Assembly: GCF_028369295.1 (NCBI RefSeq)
Contig: NZ_JAQMYP010000029.1
Span: 1 to 64,000 of the forward strand
Origin: Streptomyces sp. HD
GTDB lineage: Bacteria > Actinomycetota > Actinomycetes > Streptomycetales > Streptomycetaceae
Direction: 5' to 3'
DNA length: 64,000 bases
A program made the position numbers and the translations under genes. The notes under the pieces were generated by a model. The model had not been told where the DNA came from and made no database searches. It saw nothing but the letters and a program-made list of their open reading frames with translations. Shown piece after piece: positions 51,964 to 61,203 of the stretch. Each line of letters opens with the position of its first letter. Within the stretch, counting starts at the first letter, position 1.

Positions 51964-52001
51964 TTGCGAACACTGTTCCGCTGTGCGTACAGTGTTCGCA
52001 A
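51964..52001. promoter_or_regulatory. TetR operator overlapping the efflux-pump promoter
   Basis: Perfect 13-bp inverted repeat TTGCGAACACTGT (51964-51976) / ACAGTGTTCGCAA (51989-52001) with a 12-base spacer. It embeds a plausible promoter, -35 TTGCGA (51964) and -10 TACAGT (51988-51993) at 18 bases, for the MFS gene. Bound repressor would block RNA polymerase directly. A related half-site, GAACGGTGTTC-like, follows at ~52008. Confidence 0.85.
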
Positions 52002-52039
52002 CGAAGGAACGGTGTTCACGAACCGGAGGGGAAGCCGTC

Positions 52040-53635
52040 ATGGATGTCAAGGGAACCCGTGATCCACGCCGCTGGTGGATCCTGATCGTGCTCTGCCTGA
52101 GCACGCTGGTGCTGGTCGTCGACAGCATGGCGCTGACCGTCGCGGTGCCGGTGATGACCGGGGAGATCGGGGCGAGCGCCCAGGAGACCCAGTGGATCCT
52201 GGACTCCTACATCCTGGTGTTCGCGGGTCTGCTGCTCACCTCCGGCAGCCTCGGCGACCGGTTCGGACGCCGGAAGGTCATGCTGATCGGGCTCCTGCTC
52301 TTCGGGGCGGCCTCGCTGGCCGCGACCTGGTGCACCAACCCCGGCGAGGTGATCGCCGTACGCGTCGCGATGGGCGTCGGCGGGGCGCTGATCATGCCGT
52401 CCACGCTGTCGATCCTCATCACCGTCTTCGACGAGGACGAGCGCGGCAGGGCGATGGCGGCCTGGAGCTCGGTGTCGATGCTCGGCCTGGTCGGCAGTCC
52501 GGTGCTGGGCGGCGTCCTGATCGAGCACTTCTCCTGGCAGTCGATCTTCTTCATCAACGTGCCGATCGTGGTGCTGGCCATCGTCGCCGGTCTGACGCTG
52601 ATGCCGGAGTCCCGGGCGCCCTGGCAGAAGCCGGACCCGCTGGGCGCGGTGCTGTCGGCGGTCGGGATGACGGCCCTGGTCTGGTGGATCATCGAGCTCC
52701 CGCAGCACGGCGCGCTGGGCGGTCGCTCCACGTTCACCCTGGTGGTGGCGCTCGCCTCCCTGGCCGGGTTCGTGATCTGGGAGAACGTCACCAAGTCGCC
52801 CATGGTCCCGCTGGTCCTGTTCAAGCACCGCAACTTCAGCGGCGGTTCGCTCTCCCTGGCGCTCGTCCAGATCGGCAACGGCGGTCTGCTGCTGGTCCTC
52901 ACGCAGTACCTGCAGTTCGTGCTCGGATACTCGCCGATCAAGGCGGGCCTCGCCTTCCTGCCGCTGGCGATCACGGCCCTGCTCGGCAACGGCGTCGGCG
53001 TCAAGCTCGCCGCCAAGTACGGCAACCGGTGGGTGATCTTCGCGGGGATGCTGGTGATGGTGGCCTGCTTCGCCCTGCTGAGCACGGTCTCGGCGGACTC
53101 CGGCTTCACGGTCCCGGCGGTTTCGCTCGGTCTGCTCGGGCTCGGCGCGGGCCTGGCGATGCCGGCCGCGGTGGGCGCGCTGATGGGCACCATCCCCGAG
53201 GACAAGGCGGGCGTCGGCTCGGCCCTGAACGACACCATCCAGCAGGCCGGTACCGCGCTGGGCATCGCGATCCTGGGCTCGCTGCTGTCGAGCGGCTTCG
53301 CGGACCGGATGCCCGAGCAGACGCCTGAGGAGGCCAGGCACTCGATCGCCGGTGCGGTCGCCGGTGGCGACGCCGGTCTGATCGCCACCGCCCGCGAGGC
53401 CTTCACCGCCTCGATGTCCACCACCTTCACGGTCAGCGCGATCGGCGTCGCGGCGGCGGCCCTGCTGGCGACGCTGGTCATGCGGGACGACCGCCGGAAG
53501 CCGGACGCCGCGGGCCGTACGCCGGACGCTGAGAGTCGTACGCCGGACGCTGAGGGCCGTACGCCGAACGCCGAGGACCGTACGCCGGGCGCAGCGGACC
53601 GTACGGCGGAGAACCAGCCCGAACCGGTCGTCTGA
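52040..53635 (+). CDS. MFS multidrug efflux protein (DHA2, EmrB/QacA type)
   Basis: 531 residues, GGAGGGG before ATG. About 14 hydrophobic segments, as in DHA2 exporters. Motif D1/A: LVVDSMALTVAVPVMTGEIG (~22-41), WILDSYILVFAGLLLTSGSL and GDRFGRRKVMLIGL (~73-86); motif C-like GGALIMPSTLSILITVF. The C-terminal tail (~492-531) is hydrophilic repeats TPDAESR/TPDAEGR/TPNAEDR. Proton-driven drug export under the divergent TetR repressor. Confidence 0.92.
   Translation: MDVKGTRDPRRWWILIVLCLSTLVLVVDSMALTVAVPVMTGEIGASAQETQWILDSYILVFAGLLLTSGSLGDRFGRRKVMLIGLLLFGAASLAATWCTNPGEVIAVRVAMGVGGALIMPSTLSILITVFDEDERGRAMAAWSSVSMLGLVGSPVLGGVLIEHFSWQSIFFINVPIVVLAIVAGLTLMPESRAPWQKPDPLGAVLSAVGMTALVWWIIELPQHGALGGRSTFTLVVALASLAGFVIWENVTKSPMVPLVLFKHRNFSGGSLSLALVQIGNGGLLLVLTQYLQFVLGYSPIKAGLAFLPLAITALLGNGVGVKLAAKYGNRWVIFAGMLVMVACFALLSTVSADSGFTVPAVSLGLLGLGAGLAMPAAVGALMGTIPEDKAGVGSALNDTIQQAGTALGIAILGSLLSSGFADRMPEQTPEEARHSIAGAVAGGDAGLIATAREAFTASMSTTFTVSAIGVAAAALLATLVMRDDRRKPDAAGRTPDAESRTPDAEGRTPNAEDRTPGAADRTAENQPEPVV
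53516..53608. repeat. 21-bp tandem repeat at the 3' end of the MFS gene
   Basis: Four 21-bp units beginning CGTACGCCGGACGCTGAG (53516, 53537, 53558, 53579) plus a partial fifth. In frame they encode RTPDAES/RTPDAEG/RTPNAED/RTPGAAD. Confidence 0.9.
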
Positions 53636-53696
53636 CCCCACCGCTCCGGCTCTTCCTGACACACTGAGCCGCCGCTGAACCACCGGGTCCTCGTGA

Positions 53697-53731
53697 CGAA
53701 GGCCGACGCCCACAGCGGGTGTCGGCCTTCG
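53697..53731 (+). terminator. terminator after the MFS gene
   Basis: 15-bp near-perfect stem CGAAGGCCGACGCCC / GGGTGTCGGCCTTCG (one G-T pair) with an ACAGC loop. Confidence 0.85.
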
Positions 53732-53826
53732 GCCGTGCCCGGCGGGAATGGCCGACGTGCTTGTCTCGTTAGGAGTGGCAGGAAGTTCAATGCTCAACTA
53801 AACTGGACGCACAAGGAGGTACCGAC

Positions 53827-54798
53827 ATGCCTGCAGTGACCGTCGAGAACCCGCTGACGCTGCCCCGTGTCGCCGCGCCCGCGGAGGCCGTGGCCCGTCC
53901 CGTGCTCGCCGTCACGACCGCGCCGAGCGGTTTCGAGGGTGAGGGCTTCCCGGTGCGCCGTGCGTTCGCCGGGATCAACTACCGCCATCTGGACCCGTTC
54001 ATCATGATGGACCAGATGGGCGAGGTGGACTACGCGCCGGGTGAGCCGAAGGGCACCCCCTGGCACCCGCACCGCGGCTTCGAGACCGTCACCTACATCA
54101 TCGACGGGATCTTCGACCACCAGGACTCCAACGGCGGTGGCGGCACCATCACCAACGGCGACACCCAGTGGATGACGGCCGGCTCGGGCCTGCTCCACAT
54201 CGAGGCGCCGCCGGAGTCCCTGGTCATGTCCGGAGGCCTCTTCCACGGCCTGCAGCTGTGGGTGAACCTCCCGGCCCGCGACAAGATGATGCAGCCGCGC
54301 TACCAGGACATCCGCGGCGGCAACGTCCAGCTGCTCACCACCCCCGACGGCGGCGCGCTGCTGCGGGTCATCGCGGGCGAGCTGGACGGCCACCAGGGTC
54401 CCGGCATCACCCACACCCCGATCACGATGATCCACGCGACGCTCGCACCGGGCGCGGAGATCACCCTGCCGTGGCGCGAGGACTTCAACGGTCTTGCGTA
54501 CGTCCTCGCCGGCCGGGGCGCGGTGGGTGCGGACCGCCGTCCGATCCACCTCGGCCAGACCGCGGTCTTCGGCGACGGCGGCTCGCTGACGGTCCGCGCG
54601 GACGAGAAGCAGGACGCCCACACGCCGGACCTTGAGGTCGTCCTGCTGGGCGGCCGGCCGATCCGTGAGCCGATGGCCCACTACGGCCCCTTCGTGATGA
54701 ACACACGGGAAGAGCTCCAGCAGGCCTTCGACGACTTCCAGAAGGGCCGGCTCGGGACGATCCCGGCGGTGCACGGCATGTCCGAGGGCGGCCTCTGA
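53827..54798 (+). CDS. pirin family protein
   Basis: 323 residues. N-terminal cupin with the pirin metal signature: DPFIMMDQMGEVDYAPG, PHRGFETVTYIIDGIFDHQD (~78-97; His, His ligands), GDTQWMTAGSGLLHIEAPPE (~116-135). The C-terminal pirin domain follows ~190-300. Pirins are Fe-binding cupins with quercetinase or redox-sensing activity. A GAGG ribosome site lies 9 bases before the ATG, and the upstream ~50 bases are relatively AT-rich (CAATGCTCAACTAAACT), likely its promoter. Confidence 0.92.
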   Translation: MPAVTVENPLTLPRVAAPAEAVARPVLAVTTAPSGFEGEGFPVRRAFAGINYRHLDPFIMMDQMGEVDYAPGEPKGTPWHPHRGFETVTYIIDGIFDHQDSNGGGGTITNGDTQWMTAGSGLLHIEAPPESLVMSGGLFHGLQLWVNLPARDKMMQPRYQDIRGGNVQLLTTPDGGALLRVIAGELDGHQGPGITHTPITMIHATLAPGAEITLPWREDFNGLAYVLAGRGAVGADRRPIHLGQTAVFGDGGSLTVRADEKQDAHTPDLEVVLLGGRPIREPMAHYGPFVMNTREELQQAFDDFQKGRLGTIPAVHGMSEGGL

Positions 54799-54810
54799 CA
54801 CTCCGTGACG

Positions 54811-54838
54811 AGGGCCCGGAGACTCACTCTCCGGGCCT
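54811..54838 (+). terminator. terminator after pirin gene
   Basis: 9-bp stem GGCCCGGAG / CTCCGGGCC with loop ACTCACT, 13 bases past the pirin stop. Confidence 0.75.
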
Positions 54839-54941
54839 GCGCCCTATCCGATCGGGTCCCGCCTGACGGAGTCTCACGCGGCGTCACCCGCCCGGTCCGC
54901 CCGCGCACGACAACCCCGTCCGGCCATGATCCGCTGGAGGG

Positions 54942-56003
54942 GTGCAGGACCCCACCGCGCTGCTCCCCGCCCCCGTTCGGCGGCTCGCCGCCTGGTGTGT
55001 CGTCGTGCTGCTGGTCGCCGGGGTCGTCTACGTCGGGATCCGGCTGGCCGACGAGTTCCGTACGGCCGTCGTGCCCGTGCTGCTCGCGCTGCTCGGGACG
55101 GCGTTGCTCGGGCCGCTGCACCGGCGGCTGGTGAAGGCCAAGGTCAATCGGTCCGTGGCCGCCGGGCTCACCTGTGTCGCCGTCGTGGCCGTCGTCGGCG
55201 GGGCCGTCTACATCGTCGTCGCCGCGATCGTCGAGACCGGCGACCAGATCGTCGCCGCGCTCAAGCAGGCGGCCGAGGATCTCGCCGACCACTTCGGGGC
55301 CGCCGGGACCTCGCTCGACGACCTCGCCTCCAACTCCAAGGAACTGCTCACCAAGTTCGGCGGGACGGCCGCCTCCGGTGTCATCAGCGGGGTCAGCGTC
55401 GTGGGCGAGAGCATCGCCATGGCTGTACTCGCGCTGCTGCTGGTGTTCTTCTTCCTGCGGGACTCCGACCGGGCCGCCGACGCCCTGCGATCCGTCGTCC
55501 CGGGCGCGAGCGGGGACGTCGTGGAGGCCATGGCCCGGCGGGCGTTCCAGGCTGTTGAGGGGTTCATGCGGGGGACTACCCTCGTCGCCTTGATCGACGC
55601 CCTCTGCATCACCGTCGGACTGCTCGTCCTCGACGTCCCGGGCGCGGTCGGGCTCGGTGCGCTGGTCTTCGTCGGGGCCTACATCCCCTACCTCGGCGCC
55701 TTCATCTCGGGGGCCGTCGCCGTGCTGGTCGCGCTTGCCGACCGCGGGTTCGTCATCGCGCTGTGGGTGCTGGCCATCGTGCTCGCCGTGCAGCTACTGG
55801 AAGGGCATGTGCTCACGCCCGCGATCCAGAGCCGGACCGTGCAGATGCACCCGGCCGTCGTGATGGTGGCGATCACCGCCGGAGCCTCGGTGGCCGGAGT
55901 CCTCGGCATGCTGCTGGCCGTACCGCTCACCGCCGCCGCCTTCGGTGTCCTGCACGAGCTCCAGGAGCGTTACGCCACGTCGGAGCCGTCCACGGACTCG
56001 TAG
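54942..56003 (+). CDS. AI-2E family transporter-like membrane protein
   Basis: 353 residues from GTG. About eight hydrophobic segments. Pattern of the AI-2E/PerM family: two N-terminal helices, a soluble helical segment (QIVAALKQAAEDLADHFGAA, ~105-124), then FRRAFQAVEGFMRG-like MARRAFQAVEGFMRGTTLVA, GALVFVGAYIPYLGAFISGA (~244-263) and VQLLEGHVLTPAIQSRTVQM (~285-304). Possible permease; substrate unproven in this group. The GTG is very close to a GGAGG site, so the true start is uncertain. Its last 34 bases overlap the convergent phosphatase gene. Confidence 0.85.
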   Translation: MQDPTALLPAPVRRLAAWCVVVLLVAGVVYVGIRLADEFRTAVVPVLLALLGTALLGPLHRRLVKAKVNRSVAAGLTCVAVVAVVGGAVYIVVAAIVETGDQIVAALKQAAEDLADHFGAAGTSLDDLASNSKELLTKFGGTAASGVISGVSVVGESIAMAVLALLLVFFFLRDSDRAADALRSVVPGASGDVVEAMARRAFQAVEGFMRGTTLVALIDALCITVGLLVLDVPGAVGLGALVFVGAYIPYLGAFISGAVAVLVALADRGFVIALWVLAIVLAVQLLEGHVLTPAIQSRTVQMHPAVVMVAITAGASVAGVLGMLLAVPLTAAAFGVLHELQERYATSEPSTDS

Positions 56004-58120
56004 AGCTCGAACCAGGTGCTCTTGCCCTCGCCGCGCGGGTCCACGCCCCACGCCTGCGCCAGCAGCTCGATCAGCAGCAACCCCCGACCGGACGACGCCA
56101 GTTCGCCGGGCCGGCGCTTGTGCGGCAGGTCGTCGCTGCTGTCCGTCACCTCGACGCGCAGCCGACGGCCCCCCGGCTCGCCCCGTACCTCGGCCAGCAC
56201 CAGGGCGTCGGCGTCGGTGTGGACGAGGACGTTGGTGAGCGTCTCGGACAGCAGCAGGACCGCCGAGTCGACCTGGTCGTCGCAGGCCCAGTCGTGCAGC
56301 AACTCCCGCAGCTGCTGCCGGGCGACCGCGACCCGCTCCGGTTCGGCCTGCGCCACCGACAGCATGGTGCGCCGGATTGTCAGCGGCACGGCGGCCGTGC
56401 CGTGCCCGTGGGCGGAACCGCCGTCGCGCCCGTCGCCCAGCCGACGCAGCAGCAGTACCGCTATGTCGTCCTCGCGCCGGTCGGCGAGCGGGCCGGTGGT
56501 GTGGTGGGAGGACGGGCCGTGCACGGCCTGGACGAGGCCGTCGGCGAGTTCCTCCAGGTCGCCGTCGTGGTCCTCCAGGATCGTACGGATGCGCTTCCAG
56601 CCGGTCTCCAGGTCGTGGCCGCCGGTCTCGATCAGGCCGTCCGTGCAGATCAGCATGGTCTCGCCGGGTTCCAGGGTGATCCTGGTCGTCGGATAGTCGG
56701 CGTCCGGGTCGATACCCAGGGGGAGTCCGCCGGCCGTCGGGCGGGAGAGCACCGTGCCGTCGCTCATCCGGATCGCCGGGTCCGGGTGACCGGCGCGGGC
56801 GATGTCCAGCAGGCCGGTCGTGGGGTCGACCTCTACGTAGAGGCAGGTCGCGAAGCGCAGCTCGGACGGGTCGTCGTCGAGGGAGCCCAGCGTCATCCCG
56901 TGCAGAAAACGGGAGGCACGGGAGAGGACCGCGTCGGGTCGGTGGCCCTCGGAGGCGTAGGCGCGCAGGGCGATCCGGAGCTGGCCCATCAGGCCCGCCG
57001 CCCGGACGTCATGGCCCTGGACGTCCCCGATGACCAGGGCGAAGCGGCCGCTGGGGAGCGGGATCATGTCGTACCAGTCGCCGCCGACCTGGAGCCCGCC
57101 GCCGGTCGGGACATAGCGGGCGGCGACGCTCATGCCCGGTATCTCGGGGCCCAGCTTGGGCAGCATCGAGCGCTGGAGGCCGTCCGTCAGTTCCCGTGCG
57201 GACTCGGTGGCCTCGGCACGGGAGAGGGCCTGGGCGAGCATGCGGGCCACGGTCGTCAGCACGGACCGTTCGTCCGGAGTGAACGCGACCGGATAGGTGA
57301 ACGCCGCCATCCAGGCACCCATCGTGCGCCCGGCCACCGTCAGCGGCAGGAACGCCCAGGACTGCCGGTTGAAGGGTGCGGCGAGCGGCCAGGTGACCGG
57401 GTAGCGGTCCTTGTACTTCTCGGGTGAGGAGAGATAGACGGCACGGCCGGTGCGGACGACCTCGGCGGCCGGATAGTCCGTCTCCAGAGCCATGTGTGTG
57501 AAGGGGCCCTCGTCACCGGGCTGATGGCCGTGGTGGCCGATGATCGTCAGGCGATCGCCCGTGACGCCGAACACCGCGAGCCCGTCCGGTGAGAAACCCG
57601 GCATCGACAGGCCGGCCGCGACCCGCAGCACCTCCGCCGTGGACCGTGCCTCGGCCAGCGCCCGGCCCGCGTCCAGCAGGAACGCCTCCCGTGAACGCCG
57701 CCAGTCGCCGGTGACCGCCGTACGCCCCGCCGAGGTACCCGGCGCCGGTTCGGTGACCTCCTGGAGGGAGCCGGTCACCTCGTACGACCGTTTGTCGCGG
57801 TCGAAGGAGGCGTGGAAGCGGCTGCGGCCGACCCGGATGACCCGGCCCCGCTCGTCCATGATCCGCACCCGTGCCTCGCCGAGTGTGCCCTCGGCCACGG
57901 CGAGCTGGATCACCCCGCTGATCTCGTTCCAGTCGACCGGGTGCAGGCGGGAGCGCACCTGGGCCTGGCTGAGGGTGGCCTGTTCGGGGGGCAGCCCGAG
58001 CAGCCGTGCCGCCTCCGAATCGACCGTGACCAGTCCGGTGGCGGTGTTCCAGTGCCACAGTCCGGTCGCGAGGGCGGCGAGAACCTCCCCCACGGCGGGC
58101 AGGGGCTCACCAGTGCGCAT
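55970..58120 (-). CDS. PAS-GAF-PP2C (SpoIIE) phosphatase with HATPase domain
   Basis: 716 residues. PAS ~10-115 (ATGLWHWNTATGLVTVDSEA), GAF ~150-320 (TVAGRTMGAWMAAFTYPVAF), SpoIIE-type PP2C ~345-560 (GLQVGGDWYDMIPLPSGRFA, IGDVQGHDVRAAGLMGQLR, TDGLIE, REDDIAVLLL metal Asp residues), and a C-terminal anti-sigma-type HATPase ~590-710 (SETLTNVLVH, GRGLLLIELLAQAWG). Such proteins combine phosphatase and kinase halves of a partner-switching sigma control system. No membrane helix. Overlaps the AI-2E gene end. Confidence 0.93.
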   Translation of the reverse strand: MRTGEPLPAVGEVLAALATGLWHWNTATGLVTVDSEAARLLGLPPEQATLSQAQVRSRLHPVDWNEISGVIQLAVAEGTLGEARVRIMDERGRVIRVGRSRFHASFDRDKRSYEVTGSLQEVTEPAPGTSAGRTAVTGDWRRSREAFLLDAGRALAEARSTAEVLRVAAGLSMPGFSPDGLAVFGVTGDRLTIIGHHGHQPGDEGPFTHMALETDYPAAEVVRTGRAVYLSSPEKYKDRYPVTWPLAAPFNRQSWAFLPLTVAGRTMGAWMAAFTYPVAFTPDERSVLTTVARMLAQALSRAEATESARELTDGLQRSMLPKLGPEIPGMSVAARYVPTGGGLQVGGDWYDMIPLPSGRFALVIGDVQGHDVRAAGLMGQLRIALRAYASEGHRPDAVLSRASRFLHGMTLGSLDDDPSELRFATCLYVEVDPTTGLLDIARAGHPDPAIRMSDGTVLSRPTAGGLPLGIDPDADYPTTRITLEPGETMLICTDGLIETGGHDLETGWKRIRTILEDHDGDLEELADGLVQAVHGPSSHHTTGPLADRREDDIAVLLLRRLGDGRDGGSAHGHGTAAVPLTIRRTMLSVAQAEPERVAVARQQLRELLHDWACDDQVDSAVLLLSETLTNVLVHTDADALVLAEVRGEPGGRRLRVEVTDSSDDLPHKRRPGELASSGRGLLLIELLAQAWGVDPRGEGKSTWFELYESVDGSDVA

Positions 58121-58261
58121 TGCCCCACTGTAAGAAGAGGTGATCGCACACTGCCACCGAAGCTGTACGGGGCATCTGGTCGGGCGGTGCCCGAGGACGG
58201 GCCGACGGGCGCGGCAAATGGTGGGGAGCCGATCTTGGGGTCCCCGGTAGGCTTGGGGGGA

Positions 58262-58275
58262 GTTTCACGTGAAAC
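58262..58275. other. parS site 2 (ParB binding)
   Basis: Perfect GTTTCACGTGAAAC, 35 bases before the aspS start codon, between divergent aspS and the PP2C gene, so it lies in aspS's leader or promoter. Second parS in this window, 35.5 kb from the first. Confidence 0.93.
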
Positions 58276-58310
58276 ACGCCCCTCGATCCGCGAAGACTGG
58301 ATGAACGACG

Positions 58311-60074
58311 ATGCATCGGTACAGGTCCCACACCTGCGGCGAGCTCCGCTCCTCTGACGTCGGCACCGACGTCCGGCTGAGTGGCTGGCTGCACAATCGG
58401 CGCGACCTGGGCGGCATCCTCTTCATCGATCTGCGCGACCACTACGGCATCACGCAGCTCGTCGCCCGTCCCGGCACGCCCGCGTACGAGGCCCTCGACA
58501 AGCTCTCCAAGGAGTCGACCCTCCGCATCGACGGCAAGGTCGTCTCCCGCGGCGCCGACAACATCAACGCCGATCTGCCCACCGGCGAGGTCGAGGTCGA
58601 GGTCGGCGAGGTCGAGCTGCTCGGCGCTGCCGCCCCGCTGCCGTTCACGATCAACACCGAGGACGGGGTCAACGAGGAGCGGCGCCTTGAGTACCGCTTC
58701 CTGGACCTGCGCCGCGAGCGCATGCACCGCAACATCCTGCTGCGTACGGCGGTCATCTCCGCGATCCGCCACAAGATGACGGCGCTGGGCTTCAACGAGA
58801 TGGCGACGCCGATCCTGTCCGCGACCTCCCCCGAGGGCGCCCGCGACTTCGTCGTCCCCTCCCGTCTGCACCCGGGCAAGTTCTACGCCCTGCCGCAGGC
58901 CCCGCAGCAGTTCAAGCAGCTGCTGATGATCTCCGGCTTCGACCGCTACTTCCAGATCGCGCCCTGCTTCCGCGACGAGGACGCGCGCGCGGACCGCTCG
59001 CCGGGCGAGTTCTACCAGCTCGACATCGAGATGAGCTTCGTCGAGCAGGAGGACGTCTTCCAGCCCGTCGAGAAGCTGATGACGGAGCTCTTCGAGGAGT
59101 TCGGGGGTGGCCGCCACGTCACGTCCCCCTTCCCGCGGATCCCGTTCCGCGAGGCGATGCTGAAGTACGGCTCCGACAAGCCGGACCTGCGCGCCCAGCT
59201 GGAGCTCGTCGACATCACCGACATCTTCGAGGGCTCGGAGTTCAAGGCGTTCGCCGGCAAGCACGTGCGTGCGCTGCCGGTGCCGGACGTCTCCGCCCAG
59301 CCCCGCAAGTTCTTCGACCAGCTCGGTGACTTCGCGGTCTCGCAGGGCGCCAAGGGCCTGGCCTGGGTCCGCGTCGCCGAGGACGGCTCGCTGACCGGCC
59401 CGATCGCCAAGTTCCTCACCGAGGAGAACGTCGCCGAGCTGACCAAGCGCCTGTCGCTGGCCGCCGGGCACGCCGTCTTCTTCGGCGCGGGCGAGTTCGA
59501 CGAGGTCTCGAAGATCATGGGCGCGGTGCGGGTCGAGGCCGCCAAGCGTGCCGGGCACTTCGAGGAGGGCGTCTTCCGGTTCTGCTGGATCGTCGACTTC
59601 CCGATGTACGAGAAGGACGAGGACACCGGCACGATCGACTTCTCGCACAACCCGTTCTCCATGCCGCAGGGCGGTCTGGAGGCCCTGGAGACCCAGGACC
59701 CGCTGGACATCCTGGGCTGGCAGTACGACATCGTCTGCAACGGCGTCGAGCTGTCCTCCGGCGCGATCCGGAACCACGAGCCGGAGATCATGCTCAAGGC
59801 GTTCGAGATCGCCGGGTACGACCGTGACACGGTCGAGGAGAAGTTCGCCGGCATGCTGCGCGCCTTCCGCTTCGGCGCCCCGCCGCACGGCGGCATCGCG
59901 CCCGGCGTCGACCGCATCGTCATGCTGCTCGCCGACGAGCCCAACATCCGCGAGACCATCGCCTTCCCGCTCAACGGCAACGCCCAGGACCTGATGATGG
60001 GCGCGCCGACGGAGCTGGAGGAGGCGCGGCTGAAGGAGCTGCACCTGTCGGTGCGCAAGCCGCAGCCGAAGTAG
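58311..60074 (+). CDS. aspS: aspartyl-tRNA synthetase
   Basis: 587 residues, the bacterial-type length. N-terminal OB-fold anticodon domain (VRLSGWLHNRRDLGGILFID, ~24-43), class II motif 1/2 region (FLDLRRERMHRNILLRTAVI; FRDEDARADRSPGEFYQLDI ~222-241), the bacterial GAD insertion (~300-420), and motif 3 HGGIAPGVDRIVMLLADEP (~525-543). Charges tRNA-Asp; high-GC types may be non-discriminating, which cannot be told here. The leader contains parS #2. Confidence 0.97.
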   Translation: MHRYRSHTCGELRSSDVGTDVRLSGWLHNRRDLGGILFIDLRDHYGITQLVARPGTPAYEALDKLSKESTLRIDGKVVSRGADNINADLPTGEVEVEVGEVELLGAAAPLPFTINTEDGVNEERRLEYRFLDLRRERMHRNILLRTAVISAIRHKMTALGFNEMATPILSATSPEGARDFVVPSRLHPGKFYALPQAPQQFKQLLMISGFDRYFQIAPCFRDEDARADRSPGEFYQLDIEMSFVEQEDVFQPVEKLMTELFEEFGGGRHVTSPFPRIPFREAMLKYGSDKPDLRAQLELVDITDIFEGSEFKAFAGKHVRALPVPDVSAQPRKFFDQLGDFAVSQGAKGLAWVRVAEDGSLTGPIAKFLTEENVAELTKRLSLAAGHAVFFGAGEFDEVSKIMGAVRVEAAKRAGHFEEGVFRFCWIVDFPMYEKDEDTGTIDFSHNPFSMPQGGLEALETQDPLDILGWQYDIVCNGVELSSGAIRNHEPEIMLKAFEIAGYDRDTVEEKFAGMLRAFRFGAPPHGGIAPGVDRIVMLLADEPNIRETIAFPLNGNAQDLMMGAPTELEEARLKELHLSVRKPQPK

Positions 60075-60139
60075 GCGCCCCTCTTTTTTGGGCCCGAGAT
60101 AGGTGACACAGCTGGAACCGTCTCGGCACATCTGAAACT

Positions 60140-60177
60140 GGCTCGGAACCGGCGTAGGTTCCGAGCCGCTTTCGTTT
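60140..60177 (+). terminator. terminator after aspS
   Basis: 11-bp perfect stem GGCTCGGAACC / GGTTCCGAGCC with a 6-base loop GGCGTA, followed by GCTTTCGTTT. It lies ~65 bases past the aspS stop; a CTTTTTT run directly after aspS adds support. Confidence 0.9.
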
Positions 60178-60250
60178 ACCGGCCGCATGCAGGGCCCTCA
60201 CCCAGCTCTTACCCAACCTCCTGACAGGCGTGGTCCCTAACTTCCCGCAC

Positions 60251-61189
60251 ATGACGGGAAACCACACGGCCGAAGGGCCGAAACACAAGCGGGACCTCAC
60301 GCGTCGCAAGGTCGTCGTCGCCGGTGCGGGAGCCGCCGCCGCGGCGGTGGGCGTGGGCGGCACGCTCGCGGCGGGCGCCTTCGCGGGTGAGACGAAGGAC
60401 AAGGCCGCGGGCGCGTCGGCGAGCAGCAGCTCCAGCGCCGCCGAGGCCTGCTACAAGCTCACCTCGGAGACCACCGAGGGCCCCTACTACATCGACGCCG
60501 ACAAGCTTCGCCAGGACATCACCGAGGACAAGGAGGGCATCCCGCTCACCCTTCGCCTCAAGGTGATCGACGCCGAGAGCTGCAAGCCGGTCGCCAACGC
60601 GGCCGTGGACATCTGGCATTGCGACGCGCTCGGCCTGTACTCCGGCTACGAGTCCTTCTCGGGCGGCGGAGGCGGCGGCGCCCCGCCCACGGACGCCCCC
60701 TCGGGCACGCCGACCGATGTGCCGTCCGGCACCCCGACCGGTGAGCCCCCGTCCGGCGGCGGTGGCGGCGGCCATGAGGAGCCGACCAGCGAGACCCGTT
60801 ATCTGCGCGGCACCTGGCGGACGGACCGCAAGGGCTTCGTCACCTTCAAGACCGTCTTCCCGGGCTGGTACCAGGGCCGCTGCGTGCACATCCACACCAA
60901 GGTGCATGTGAGCGGCGAGTGGACGGACGCCGGGTACGAGGGCGGCACCACCTGCCACACCGGCCAGTTCTTCTTCGACGAGGAGCCCGTGCTGGCCTCG
61001 GCGGAGGTGGAGCCGTACTCGACGTCCACGACCGAGCGCACCACGCTCGACGAGGACACGATCTACGACCAGAGCGGGACGACCGGCGGTCTGCTGAAGC
61101 TGAAGTACAAGAAGAACGACATCGCCAAGGGCGTCCTCGCGACCATCACGGTCGGTGTGGACCCGGAGGCCACCAACACCGGGACCTGA
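60251..61189 (+). CDS. Tat-exported intradiol ring-cleavage dioxygenase
   Basis: 312 residues. Twin-arginine signal DLTRRKVVVAGAGAAAAAVG ending near AFAGE (~48), no lipobox. After a Ser-rich stretch, the dioxygenase domain shows VDIWHCDALGLYSGYESF, a Gly/Pro/Thr-rich loop insertion (~140-180), then RYLRGTWRTDRKGFVTF, VFPGWYQGRCVHIHTKVHV with Tyr, Tyr and HxH iron ligands, and CHTGQFFFDEE. Secreted catechol-type dioxygenase. ATG 60251 was chosen; GTG 60230 is also in frame. Confidence 0.88.
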   Translation: MTGNHTAEGPKHKRDLTRRKVVVAGAGAAAAAVGVGGTLAAGAFAGETKDKAAGASASSSSSAAEACYKLTSETTEGPYYIDADKLRQDITEDKEGIPLTLRLKVIDAESCKPVANAAVDIWHCDALGLYSGYESFSGGGGGGAPPTDAPSGTPTDVPSGTPTGEPPSGGGGGGHEEPTSETRYLRGTWRTDRKGFVTFKTVFPGWYQGRCVHIHTKVHVSGEWTDAGYEGGTTCHTGQFFFDEEPVLASAEVEPYSTSTTERTTLDEDTIYDQSGTTGGLLKLKYKKNDIAKGVLATITVGVDPEATNTGT

Positions 61190-61203
61190 CCGACGGACGT
61201 ACG

